A stretch of DNA of 64,000 nt, taken from Pimelobacter simplex (GTDB taxonomy: Bacteria > Actinomycetota > Actinomycetes > Propionibacteriales > Nocardioidaceae). Location: positions 2,480,001 to 2,544,000 of the forward strand of contig NZ_CP096276.1 in NCBI RefSeq assembly GCF_024662235.1, in the 5' to 3' direction. The stretch's first letter is position 1. Every line of letters starts with the position of its first letter. The notes beneath the pieces are model-generated. The model saw only the letters and a list, made by a program, of their open reading frames with translations, was not told the DNA's origin and did not search any database. This document shows, piece by piece, positions 7,939 to 15,272 of the stretch. The position numbers and the translations under genes are program-made.

Positions 7939-8229
7939 ATGGAGGAGACCAACGAGCCGGTACAGCGGCTACGAGATCCCGAACTCCTCGAGAAGCTCGC
8001 GGCGGCCGAGCACGAGCGGTGGGCCCACTGGCAGCGCTACCTGCACCAGCAGTGCACTCCAGGCCCCGATGGCTCGCTGACCATCCCCGCCGATCTGGTC
8101 CGCCAATGGACCGAACAGATCGACACCCCCTATGCCGACCTCACTCAGGCCGAGAAGGACAGCGACCGCGATCAGGTCGAGCGATACCTACCCCTCATCG
8201 AACAAGCACTCGCCAACGAACTGCGGTAG
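7939..8229 (+). CDS. Small RyR-domain-like protein
   Basis: From ATG 7939 (GTG 7933 is an alternative) the gene gives 96 residues. The pattern LAAAEHERWAHWQRYL ... PYADLTQAEKDSDRDQV resembles the ryanodine-receptor (RyR) repeat found in bacterial conflict systems, where comparative work has predicted nucleotide-ligand binding. It directly follows the caspase gene and is probably co-transcribed. A role as ligand sensor, sponge or specificity subunit for the TIR product is a hypothesis. The RyR assignment rests on the EHERW and PYxxLxxxEKDSDR motifs only. Confidence 0.6.
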   Translation: MEETNEPVQRLRDPELLEKLAAAEHERWAHWQRYLHQQCTPGPDGSLTIPADLVRQWTEQIDTPYADLTQAEKDSDRDQVERYLPLIEQALANELR

Positions 8230-8365
8230 GCCGGTCAATCACGACTGGTGCCGGCGTCGACGGGTGCTCGGACCCTGCCTTCGTGTCCGGACTTTGACGG
8301 ATCGGCCCGCCTTGGGTCGTCTGATCAAAGTTACACGCATGTAGTTCGTCGAACATCGCTGCAAA

Positions 8366-8379
8366 TCGACAATTGTCGA
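8366..8379. promoter_or_regulatory. Palindrome resembling an ArsR operator
   Basis: TCGACAATTGTCGA is a perfect 14-bp palindrome. It resembles the half-site CATCGACAAATGTCAATG at the downstream ArsR operator (24196-24215). No gene start lies close on either strand, so it may be a remnant. Confidence 0.35.
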
Positions 8380-8525
8380 GATGCAGCGAGTCTTGGCAAC
8401 TCGAGGTCAAGGTCAGGACCTACCGAGTTGGGCGACTTTGAAGGCGCTTCGTAGTGCCGGCTGCGTCTGGTACGGCGACGATCGTGACGGGGAGTTGTTC
8501 GGCGGTCTGTTCACGCGGAACGACA

Positions 8526-8557
8526 AAGAAGCCCGCCACAGGCGTGGCGGGCTTCTT
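8526..8557. terminator. Bidirectional intrinsic terminator
   Basis: The arms AAGAAGCCCGCCAC and GTGGCGGGCTTCTT form a perfect 14-bp stem around a 4-nt loop (AGGC), with A/T-rich outer ends on both sides. It lies between the plus-strand defence cluster and the minus-strand arsC gene and can serve both. Confidence 0.85.
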
Positions 8558-8600
8558 CGAGATGGGATGTCGAGCAGTCGACGGCGGGCCGTGCAGGGAG

Positions 8601-9011
8601 TCAGCCGCCCAGCCGTGCAAGGAGTCCAGCGACGCGGTCGTTGATGTGCTCACGCAGGGGCCGGATCGCGGGAGCCTCCCAGCCTTGCGGGTTGGGAAGG
8701 TCCCAGGTCTCGTAGCTGACCCCATCGACTTGCGGGATGTCGAGGCCGGGCTTCATCGCGACAACGACCGTCGAAGCCGCGACCATCTCCTCGGTGATCT
8801 TGGTGGGGACGTGGCGGGTGTCGTCGATGCCGATCTCGGCGAGGCTGGAGATGGTGCCGGCGCTGGGGGTGTCGGCCGGGTTGAGACCGGCCGAGCGGAC
8901 GACGACCTGATCGCCGGCTTGGTGACGGGCGAGTGCTGCAGCGAGGGCGGAGCGGCCGGCGTTGTGAGTGCAGACGAACAGCAGGCTGGGCTTGTTGGCG
9001 GGTGTTGTCAC
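8601..9011 (-). CDS. arsC: Arsenate reductase, LMW-PTP fold (mycothiol-type ArsC)
   Basis: The start is the GTG at 9011, which overlaps the stop of the upstream flavoprotein gene (GTGA); the frame upstream of it is only a shadow. The 136-residue protein begins with the phosphatase P-loop FVCTHNAGRS (C-x5-R) and continues with VRSAGLNP and a YETWDLPNP Asp loop. Actinobacterial ArsC of this fold reduces arsenate using mycothiol and mycoredoxin. It belongs to a two-gene minus-strand unit with the flavin reductase. A second full ArsC unit lies 4 kb away. Confidence 0.87.
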   Translation of the reverse strand: MTTPANKPSLLFVCTHNAGRSALAAALARHQAGDQVVVRSAGLNPADTPSAGTISSLAEIGIDDTRHVPTKITEEMVAASTVVVAMKPGLDIPQVDGVSYETWDLPNPQGWEAPAIRPLREHINDRVAGLLARLGG

Positions 9012-10474
9012 GAGGGGTTCCTTCCGGCGGTGAGGGCGGCGCGCTCGGCACCGATCTGGTGTTCCTTGACCCAGGCCTGGGTTGCCATCTGGACGGCATC
9101 CCAGGGCGAGCCGAGGGGCGGGGTGTAGGCGAGGTCGAGCTCGGTCATTCCGGTCACGGTCATCTCGTGGAACAGCGCGGTGGCGTAGGTGTCGACGCGC
9201 TTGGCGATCTCGGCGCCGCGGGTGCCGACGAGCTGGGCACCGAGGAGCCTGCCGGTGGTGGCGTCGCCAGTGACGCGGATCGTGATCGGGGTGGCGCCCG
9301 GGTAGTAGGCCTTGTGGTCGTCCGGCGAGGCGGTCGAGGAGACCGGCGTGAATCCAGCCGGGGTGGCTTCGTGCTCGCGAAGGCCGGTGCGGGCGGCAAC
9401 GAGGTCGAAGATCTTGACGACCTGGGTTCCGAGCGAGCCGGCGTAGCGAGCACTGCCGCCGAGGGCATTCTCGCCGGCGATCCGGCCCTGCTTGTGGGCG
9501 GTGGTGCCGAGCGGGATGTAGGTGGTGCCGAGAAGCCGGTGGTGGGTGATGACGCAGTCGCCGGCGGCCCACACGTGCGGGAGTCCGGTGGCCATGGTCT
9601 CGTCGACGATGACCGCGCCGCCGGGGCCGGTCTGGGCGCCAGCACGGACGAGGAGGTCGGTGTCGGGGCGTACACCGACGACAACGAGAACGAGGTCGAC
9701 GTCCCAGGCGAGTGCTTCGCCGTCGTTGGTCTGACCGTCGACATGCAGACCAGCACCCGCCCGCTTGCTGATCCGGGTCACGGTGGCGTTGGTGTGGACG
9801 TCGACGCCGTTCTTGACGAGCTCGTCGTGGACGAGAGCACCGAGCTCGGGGTCGACGGTGGGGAGGACCTCGGGGAGCCGCTCGACCTGGGTGACGTGGA
9901 TGCCGCGGGTTGTGAGCCCTTCGGCCATCTCGAGTCCGACGTAGCCGGCGCCGACGATGAGGGCGGCCTTGGGCTGGATCCGGTCGAGGGAGTCGGTGAG
10001 GGCGAAGGTGTCGCCCATGGAATGCAGCAGATGGAGGCCGTCCGCGACACCGAGCGCGTCGGGACCGTCAAGACCGTCGATCGGCGGACGGACCGGTACG
10101 GCGCCAGTGCCGACCACCAACTCGTCGTACTCGATGAAGTCGCTGGTCCCGTCTGGGTTGGCGACGCTGATGCGACGGCCTTCGACGTCGATCGAGGTCG
10201 CCCTGGTGTTGAGCCTGAGGTTCATGCCAGTTGCTTCGAGATCGGCGCGGGTGCGGTGGGCTAGGTTCGATGAATGCCCCACCTCTCCGGAGATGAAGTA
10301 GGGGATGCCGCAGATCGAGAAGTTGGGGTAGGCATCTGCGACGACAACCGTCACCTCGGCGTCGGGGTCGAGTTCACGGGCGCGCAGTGCGGCTGAGATC
10401 CCCGCGTCGCTGCCACCGATGGCGACGAGACGCGGGGGCCGCTTCTTCGAAGGTGCGGGAACTAGGTTGCTCAC
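9008..10474 (-). CDS. FAD-dependent pyridine nucleotide disulfide reductase (CoA-disulfide reductase/NADH oxidase type)
   Basis: The 488-residue protein has an N-terminal dinucleotide fold (VAIGGSDAGISAA), a single redox Cys in SICGIPYFISG typical of CoADR/NOX enzymes, a second NAD fold (LIVGAGYVGLEMAEGL) and a WAAGDC FAD motif, then a dimerisation domain. It is co-translated with arsC, so it may supply reducing power or oxidise arsenic-thiol products; the substrate is unknown. GTG is the start. The gene is divergent from the ArsR-ArsC fusion, with only 45 bp between. Confidence 0.8.
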   Translation of the reverse strand: MSNLVPAPSKKRPPRLVAIGGSDAGISAALRARELDPDAEVTVVVADAYPNFSICGIPYFISGEVGHSSNLAHRTRADLEATGMNLRLNTRATSIDVEGRRISVANPDGTSDFIEYDELVVGTGAVPVRPPIDGLDGPDALGVADGLHLLHSMGDTFALTDSLDRIQPKAALIVGAGYVGLEMAEGLTTRGIHVTQVERLPEVLPTVDPELGALVHDELVKNGVDVHTNATVTRISKRAGAGLHVDGQTNDGEALAWDVDLVLVVVGVRPDTDLLVRAGAQTGPGGAVIVDETMATGLPHVWAAGDCVITHHRLLGTTYIPLGTTAHKQGRIAGENALGGSARYAGSLGTQVVKIFDLVAARTGLREHEATPAGFTPVSSTASPDDHKAYYPGATPITIRVTGDATTGRLLGAQLVGTRGAEIAKRVDTYATALFHEMTVTGMTELDLAYTPPLGSPWDAVQMATQAWVKEHQIGAERAALTAGRNPS

Positions 10475-10519
10475 GTCGACATCTTGACCTGCGCCGATCG
10501 CTCAGTCAAACTTGAGTCA
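10475..10519. promoter_or_regulatory. Divergent promoter/operator region of arsenic island 1
   Basis: These 45 bp separate the flavin reductase (-) and the ArsR-ArsC fusion gene (+). The stretch carries a repeated TCAGTCAAAC / GAGTCAATGA motif (10502-10523) close to the ATG at 10520, plausible as an ArsR-fusion binding site. No clear hexamers were assigned. Confidence 0.4.
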
Positions 10520-11197
10520 ATGAACAACGAGCGAACACCGGATCTAGATCGTCGCGCTGCCGTCTACGGCGCCCTAAGCGATCCCGCACGCCTACGGATC
10601 GTCGACATCCTCTCCCTGGGTGACGCCTCACCATCGGAGTTGATGGGGGTCCTGGGGGCACCGTCCAACCTGCTGGCTCACCACCTGAAGGTCCTGCGCG
10701 AAGCAGGACTGATCACCAGCCACCGCTCCCAAGGCGATGGTCGCAAGCAGTACCTGCGGCTGATCGACGACGCACTCGCTCTAGCTGCTCCCGCGACGAG
10801 CCAACCCGAGCGCGTCATCTTCGTCTGCACGGCCAACTCCGCGCGATCCCATCTGGCCGCCGCTCTCTGGCGCCGGGCAAGCTCCATTCCGTCAGTCTCG
10901 GCCGGCACCCACCCCGCCGACAGCATCGACCCCGGTGCGGTCGATGTCGCCGCGCGGCGTGGTCTGGCGCTGCCTCACACCCGACCACAGCATCTGGATT
11001 ACATCGCCGGCGGTCATACGCAGAACGATCTGATCGTGACGGTCTGCGACCGGGCACACGAGGAGATCGTTGTGCCCAACCGACTGCATTGGTCCGTCCC
11101 GGACCCAGTAGGCGTCGGCACGCCCGCGGCATACGACGCGGCCTATGACGAGCTCGACGCTCGCGTCCAGGGGCTAGTCGCTCGCCTCGCTTCCTGA
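10520..11197 (+). CDS. ArsR-ArsC fusion: winged-helix repressor plus arsenate reductase
   Basis: ATG 10520 gives 225 residues; the TTG at 10484 would place the start in the promoter. Residues 10-90 form an ArsR wHTH (YGALSDPARLRIVDIL, LLAHHLKVLREAGLI). Residues 100-225 form a LMW-PTP ArsC domain with P-loop FVCTANSARSHLA and an HWSVPDP loop. The fusion could sense and reduce in one polypeptide, or recruit the reductase to DNA; this is inference. It leads the plus-strand ars operon and faces the flavin reductase gene. Confidence 0.85.
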   Translation: MNNERTPDLDRRAAVYGALSDPARLRIVDILSLGDASPSELMGVLGAPSNLLAHHLKVLREAGLITSHRSQGDGRKQYLRLIDDALALAAPATSQPERVIFVCTANSARSHLAAALWRRASSIPSVSAGTHPADSIDPGAVDVAARRGLALPHTRPQHLDYIAGGHTQNDLIVTVCDRAHEEIVVPNRLHWSVPDPVGVGTPAAYDAAYDELDARVQGLVARLAS

Positions 11198-11237
11198 CCG
11201 CACCGACCGACCCACACACACACAAGGAGGATCGACG

Positions 11238-11885
11238 ATGAGCACTCAACCGATGATTCCGCTGGACCTGGGGCTCGCCCTTCGGTCGGCGGCTGCGCGG
11301 CTGGCCGAGGAGTTCGCCGCCACCTACAACGCCGAGACGATCGAGCGGTATCTGGAGTCCTCGTTCGAGGAGTTTGCGGGACGAGCGACGGTCCCGAACT
11401 TCGTGCCGCTCCTGGCTGAACGGTTCGCCCGGCAGCGTCTGCAGGCACTCGCCCGCGCCGACGGCCTGCACGTCGACGGCAAGCCAGTGGTGCTCTTCCT
11501 GTGCGTCCACAACGCTGGTCGGTCCCAGATGGCCCTCGGGTTCTTCAACCACTATGCGGGTGACGCCGCGATCGGCTGGTCAGGCGGGTCCGAGCCCGCC
11601 GCCGACGTCAGCGCGGTTGTCGTTGACGCCATGGCGGAGCGAGGGATCGATATCTCGACCGAATTTCCGAAGCCCTGGACCGATGAGGTCGTCCGTGCCG
11701 CGGACGTCGTGATCACCATGGGCTGCGGCGAGGCCTGCCCGCTCCTTCCCGGCAAGAAGTACGAGGAATGGGCGTTCGAGGACCCAGAGCACTGGGATCT
11801 CGACCACGTCCGCACTATCCGGGACGGTATCGAACGACGCGTCCGAGGACTGCTCGCTGAACTCGACGTGCCTGTCCGCACATGA
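11238..11885 (+). CDS. arsC: Arsenate reductase/phosphatase with N-terminal helical bundle
   Basis: This 215-residue protein has an excellent Shine-Dalgarno (AAGGAGG at 11224-11230). About 75 N-terminal residues form the three-helix domain seen in actinobacterial ArsC-like proteins (AARLAEEFAATYNAETIERYL). The LMW-PTP domain follows, with P-loop FLCVHNAGRSQMA, MGCGEACPLLPGKKYEEW and a terminal helix. The MGCGxxCP Cys pair is typical of thiol-linked arsenate reductases. It is the second gene of the plus-strand ars operon. Confidence 0.87.
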   Translation: MSTQPMIPLDLGLALRSAAARLAEEFAATYNAETIERYLESSFEEFAGRATVPNFVPLLAERFARQRLQALARADGLHVDGKPVVLFLCVHNAGRSQMALGFFNHYAGDAAIGWSGGSEPAADVSAVVVDAMAERGIDISTEFPKPWTDEVVRAADVVITMGCGEACPLLPGKKYEEWAFEDPEHWDLDHVRTIRDGIERRVRGLLAELDVPVRT

Positions 11886-11915
11886 AATCCATCGATCTGC
11901 GGCTATGGTTGGGGG

Positions 11916-12278
11916 GTGCCTGCTCGCCGCCATGCGTCCTTCAAGGCGGAAACCTCCGACGAGGCATCCGCGCTGCCACTCGCGCACGCGCTGCGACCGT
12001 CGTTGACCAAGGAGCAGGCCGAGGACACCGCGCAGATGCTGAGCGTGGTGTCGAACCCGACCAGGTTGCAGATCCTCAGCCTCATCCACCACAGCCCGTC
12101 CGGGACGGCGCGCGTCGCCGACCTCACTGCGATCCTCGAGCTCAGTCAACCGACGGTCTCGCATCACATGAAAGTCATGCACGGCGCAGGGATCGTGGCA
12201 CGCGAACCGATCGGCCGCGAGGTTTGGTACTCGATCGTCCCGGCTCGCCTGAACGCGATCGCCGACCTTCTGCGCTGA
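11916..12278 (+). CDS. arsR: ArsR-family transcriptional regulator
   Basis: Starting at GTG 11916, the 120-residue protein has a winged-helix domain with LSVVSNPTRLQILSLI and LSQPTVSHHMKVMHGAGIV. The usual CxC metal site of ArsR is absent in the recognition helix region, so an inducer site is not obvious. It lies 30 bp after the preceding arsC and 9 bp before a further ArsC fusion gene, within one operon. Confidence 0.85.
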   Translation: MPARRHASFKAETSDEASALPLAHALRPSLTKEQAEDTAQMLSVVSNPTRLQILSLIHHSPSGTARVADLTAILELSQPTVSHHMKVMHGAGIVAREPIGREVWYSIVPARLNAIADLLR

Positions 12279-12287
12279 GGCCGTGCC

Positions 12288-13256
12288 GTGACCGCGCGGC
12301 CTGACCAGCGTGCCGCCCAGGTCGCGGCCATGGCGCACCCGGGACGGGTCCGGCTGCTCAGCGCTGCCCTGGGGAGCGAGACTGGAGAAGCGACCGCCGC
12401 GTCCCTGGCCGCCGCGCTCACGGCGCAGACCTCGACGTCACCGGATGGTCTGGTCGTTCAACCGGATCTTGACGTCATGGTCGAGGTCGGTCTCCTCTCG
12501 ATCCACGGCGATGGACGCTACCGGCCCACCCATGACGCCTTGGTTCGCTTCGGGAGCCTGGCGGCCGGCGCACCGACGGTGATCGGTCAGGTCGGCGATC
12601 ACGAGCGGATCCTCCAGGCCATCGCTGTCACTCTCGGTCAGCGATTCGCGGGAGTCGTAGCCGCAGAGACGGTGCGTGACTTCGTGTGGGAGAGCTACGA
12701 CCTGATCGCGAGCCGGGCACGCGTGCGCCAGTTCTTGCCCCAGCTGACGGAGCGCTTCGCCGCCGACCGGCTCGACGCGTTGGCGTCCTTGAACGCGGTC
12801 GGTCAGCGAGACCGTGACGACGTTCTGTTCGTGTGCGTCCGCAACGCCGGGCGGTCGCAGATCGCGGCCGCGCTGATGCGTGACCGCGTCGCTCAGTCCG
12901 TCAGGGTGCGCGCCGCAGGATCTGTGCCGGGATCTCAACTCGACCCAACTGTCCAACAGGAACTCGCTCGACGCGGTGTCGATGCCCTCACCGAATTCCC
13001 GCGGCCACTGACCGACGAGGTCGTTCGCGCCTCGGGAGTTGTGGTGACCATGGGCTGTGGCGATGCGTGCCCGATCGTTCCGGGACGACGCTACGTCGAC
13101 TGGCCGGTCGATGACCCGATCGGGCGACCGCTGCGTGAGGTGCAGCGGATCGTGGACGAGATCTCAGAACGCGTCGATCAGCTCATCGTCGAGATGGGCG
13201 TCAGTTCAGACAGTCGGGCCGAGTACGGACGGCGCAAGCTGGAGGTCCGGGACTAG
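12288..13256 (+). CDS. Three-part fusion: winged-helix-like region, helical bundle and ArsC domain
   Basis: This 322-residue protein starts at GTG 12288. Residues 1-95 resemble a degenerate wHTH/DUF2087-like region (AAMAHPGRVRLLSAAL, GDGRYRPTHDALVRFG). Residues 110-180 repeat the helical bundle of the 11238 gene (VRDFVWESYDLIASRA, LPQLTERFAADRLDAL). Residues 185-310 are a LMW-PTP ArsC domain with FVCVRNAGRSQIA and MGCGDACPIVPGRRYVDW. The 3' end overlaps the convergent arsC gene by 51 bp. A fusion of sensor and reductase is inferred. Confidence 0.82.
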   Translation: MTARPDQRAAQVAAMAHPGRVRLLSAALGSETGEATAASLAAALTAQTSTSPDGLVVQPDLDVMVEVGLLSIHGDGRYRPTHDALVRFGSLAAGAPTVIGQVGDHERILQAIAVTLGQRFAGVVAAETVRDFVWESYDLIASRARVRQFLPQLTERFAADRLDALASLNAVGQRDRDDVLFVCVRNAGRSQIAAALMRDRVAQSVRVRAAGSVPGSQLDPTVQQELARRGVDALTEFPRPLTDEVVRASGVVVTMGCGDACPIVPGRRYVDWPVDDPIGRPLREVQRIVDEISERVDQLIVEMGVSSDSRAEYGRRKLEVRD

Positions 13257-13658
13257 TTCGGTGAGCATCGTCCGGACGCGGGAGTCGATGTCCGCGATGA
13301 TGCTCCGCACGGTGGCTTCGTCCTGGCCGCCGGGGTCGGCGACCGGCCAGTCGACGTACTTCACGCCGGGGACGTAAGGGCACTCCTCCCCGCACCCGAG
13401 GGTGATGGCCAGGTCGCTGGCAGCGACTGTGTCGCGGGTGAGGACCTTGGGGCGCTCGTGCGAGGTGTCGAGGCCGAGCGCTTCCAGTGCGGCGGCGACC
13501 TCGGGGTGGATGTGCTCGCCGGGCTGGGTGCCCGCGGACTCGGCGTGGACGTTGCCTTGAGCGTAGTGCTCGGTGAGTACTCGGCCGATCACTGAGCGTC
13601 CGCCGTTGCGGACGCAGGCGAACACGACCTGCGGGACGGACGGAGTGGTTGCGTTCAC
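13206..13658 (-). CDS. arsC: Arsenate reductase ArsC, LMW-PTP fold
   Basis: This 150-residue protein starts at GTG 13658, 4 bp after acr3. P-loop FACVRNGGRSVIGRVL, ESAGTQPGEHIHPEV and LGCGEECPYVPGVKYVDW give the complete reductase core. It is the third gene of an arsR-acr3-arsC operon, so reduction to arsenite is coupled to export by the pump. Its 3' end overlaps the convergent fusion gene. Confidence 0.9.
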   Translation of the reverse strand: MNATTPSVPQVVFACVRNGGRSVIGRVLTEHYAQGNVHAESAGTQPGEHIHPEVAAALEALGLDTSHERPKVLTRDTVAASDLAITLGCGEECPYVPGVKYVDWPVADPGGQDEATVRSIIADIDSRVRTMLTELVPDLQLAPSVLGPTV

Positions 13659-13662
13659 GGGC

Positions 13663-14823
13663 TCAGGCTCCTGTCGTGGACGAGGTCGACGAAGAATTCG
13701 ACGATGAGGTCGTTGAGGAGGTTGAGGTTGCCGGGTCGGCGGCGCGTTCGGGGAAGAAGCGGCGTGCCCAGAGGCTCACGTAGACCAGCCCGACGAGGAC
13801 GGGCACCTCGATGAGTGGCCCGACGACGCCGGCGAGCGCCTGTCCGGAGGCGACGCCGAAGACGCCGATCGCGACGGCGATGGCGAGCTCGAAGTTGTTT
13901 CCTGCTGCGGTGAAGGACACCGCGGTGGCGCGTTGGTAGTCGAATCCGAGGGCCCGGGTCAGCAGCATCGAGCCGCCCCACATCAAGAAGAAGTAGATCA
14001 GCAGCGGCAACGCGATGCGGGCGACGTCGAGGGGCTGGTTGGTGATCGTGTCGCCCTGAAGGGCGAACAGGACCACGATCGTGAACAGCAGACCGTAGAG
14101 CGCCGCTGGTCCGATCCGTGGCAGGAATGTCGACTCGTACCACTCGCGTCCCTTGGCTCGCTCGCCGAATGTCCGAGTGAGGTACCCGGCGAGGAGGGGG
14201 ATGCCGAGGAAGATCAGGACGGACTTGGCGATGTCCCACACCGACACGTCGAGCGCGGTCTGGTCGAGGCCGAGCCAGCCGGGGAGCACCTCCAGGTAGA
14301 AGTAGCCCAGGAGCGCGAACGCGATGATCTGGAAGACGGAGTTGAGCGCCACGAGGATCGCGGCTGCTTCGCGGTCGCCGCAGGCGAGGTCGTTCCAGAT
14401 CAGGACCATGGCGATGCACCTGGCGAGTCCAACGATGATCAGTCCGGTCCGGTATTCGGGCAGGTCGGGCAGCATCGTCCAGGCGAGCGCGAACATCAGG
14501 GCCGGCCCGAGGATCCAGTTGAGCAGGATCGAGGTGCCGAGCATCCGCCGGTCGCCGGTGACGTGGCCGAGCTCGTTGTAGCGGACCTTGGCCAGGACCG
14601 GGTACATCATCACGAGCAGTCCGATGGCGATCGGCAGCGACACCGAGCCGATCTCGACCGCAGCGACGGCGTCATCGAGTCCGGTGAACCAGTTGCCGAG
14701 CAGCAACCCGGTGACCATGGCCACGCCGATCCAGACCGGCAGGAAGCGATCCAGGGTGGACAGCCGCTGCATGACCGGATTGCCAACTTCCGTGGCCCGC
14801 TGACCGCGCGCGGTGTTGCTCAC
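13663..14823 (-). CDS. acr3: Arsenite efflux pump Acr3
   Basis: GTG 14823 overlaps the arsR stop (GTGA), giving 386 residues; the longer open frame upstream is inside arsR. About ten hydrophobic segments are visible, with the Acr3 hallmarks LLNWILGPALMFALAW, RCIAMVLIWNDLACGD (the conserved functional Cys) and FTAAGNNFELAIAVA. Acr3 exports arsenite using the proton motive force. The C-terminus is an unusual Ser/Thr-rich tail of about 25 residues. Confidence 0.93.
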   Translation of the reverse strand: MSNTARGQRATEVGNPVMQRLSTLDRFLPVWIGVAMVTGLLLGNWFTGLDDAVAAVEIGSVSLPIAIGLLVMMYPVLAKVRYNELGHVTGDRRMLGTSILLNWILGPALMFALAWTMLPDLPEYRTGLIIVGLARCIAMVLIWNDLACGDREAAAILVALNSVFQIIAFALLGYFYLEVLPGWLGLDQTALDVSVWDIAKSVLIFLGIPLLAGYLTRTFGERAKGREWYESTFLPRIGPAALYGLLFTIVVLFALQGDTITNQPLDVARIALPLLIYFFLMWGGSMLLTRALGFDYQRATAVSFTAAGNNFELAIAVAIGVFGVASGQALAGVVGPLIEVPVLVGLVYVSLWARRFFPERAADPATSTSSTTSSSNSSSTSSTTGA

Positions 14824-15212
14824 GACTGCTCCTCCCCACAGGATCCTGGACTCACCGTGAAGAGGCTGCCGAGCGCGGCTATCGCGGAGGGCCGGGCCCT
14901 GTAGTAGACCCAGGTGCCGCGCTTCTCGCGGTCCAGCAGACCTGCTTCGTGCAGCACCTTCAAGTGGTGGCTGATCGTCGGCTGCGAGAGGTCGAAGTAG
15001 GGAAGGAGATCGCACACGCACGCCTCTCCACCCTCGTGGGAGAGAACCAGCGACAGCAATCGCAACCGGGCCGGCTCAGCGATGGCCTTGAGCAGCGACA
15101 CCATCCCGGTCGCCTGCTCCGAGCTGATCGGTTGCCGTGCCAGCGGTACGCAACAGGTTAGTGCGTCTGCGACACCAGGCAGGTCTGGAGCCAGCGAACC
15201 AGAGATCGACAT
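14820..15212 (-). CDS. arsR: ArsR-family arsenite-responsive repressor of acr3
   Basis: ATG 15212 gives 130 residues and leaves the operator at 15221-15237 upstream; the TTG at 15248 would put the operator inside the gene. The wHTH is clear (LLKAIAEPARLRLLSLVLS, LSQPTISHHLKVLHEAGLL). Cys residues occur in TCC near the N-terminus and ACVCDL before the recognition helix, a CxC arsenite site. It heads the arsR-acr3-arsC operon and is translationally coupled to acr3. Confidence 0.9.
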   Translation of the reverse strand: MSISGSLAPDLPGVADALTCCVPLARQPISSEQATGMVSLLKAIAEPARLRLLSLVLSHEGGEACVCDLLPYFDLSQPTISHHLKVLHEAGLLDREKRGTWVYYRARPSAIAALGSLFTVSPGSCGEEQS

Positions 15213-15220
15213 GAGTGAAT

Positions 15221-15237
15221 GTTGACAGTCGTCGATG
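15221..15237. promoter_or_regulatory. ArsR operator before arsR-acr3-arsC
   Basis: On the minus strand the site reads CATCGACGACTGTCAAC, matching the half-site CATCGACAAATGTCAATG of the dyad at 24163-24215. It ends 9 bp before the ATG at 15212. Confidence 0.55.
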
Positions 15238-15272
15238 TCTTCGTCCAAATCGAGGACCTCGATTGCTCGCCG

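Larger units (their letters stand above)
8230..8600. other. Intergenic stretch between defence cluster and arsenic island 1
   Basis: No coding sequence is convincing in this 371-bp gap. It contains a 14-bp palindrome resembling the ArsR operators of this window (8366-8379) and a strong bidirectional terminator hairpin (8526-8557). Several overlapping open frames exist, but none has a recognisable protein signature. Confidence 0.6.

Noticed and set aside
8380..8644. Plus-strand frame after the palindrome at 8366
   Set aside because: It runs through the terminator hairpin into the antisense of arsC and has no family signature.
15213..15248. TTG start for the acr3-operon ArsR
   Set aside because: It would place the ArsR operator (15221-15237) inside the gene; ATG 15212 fits better.
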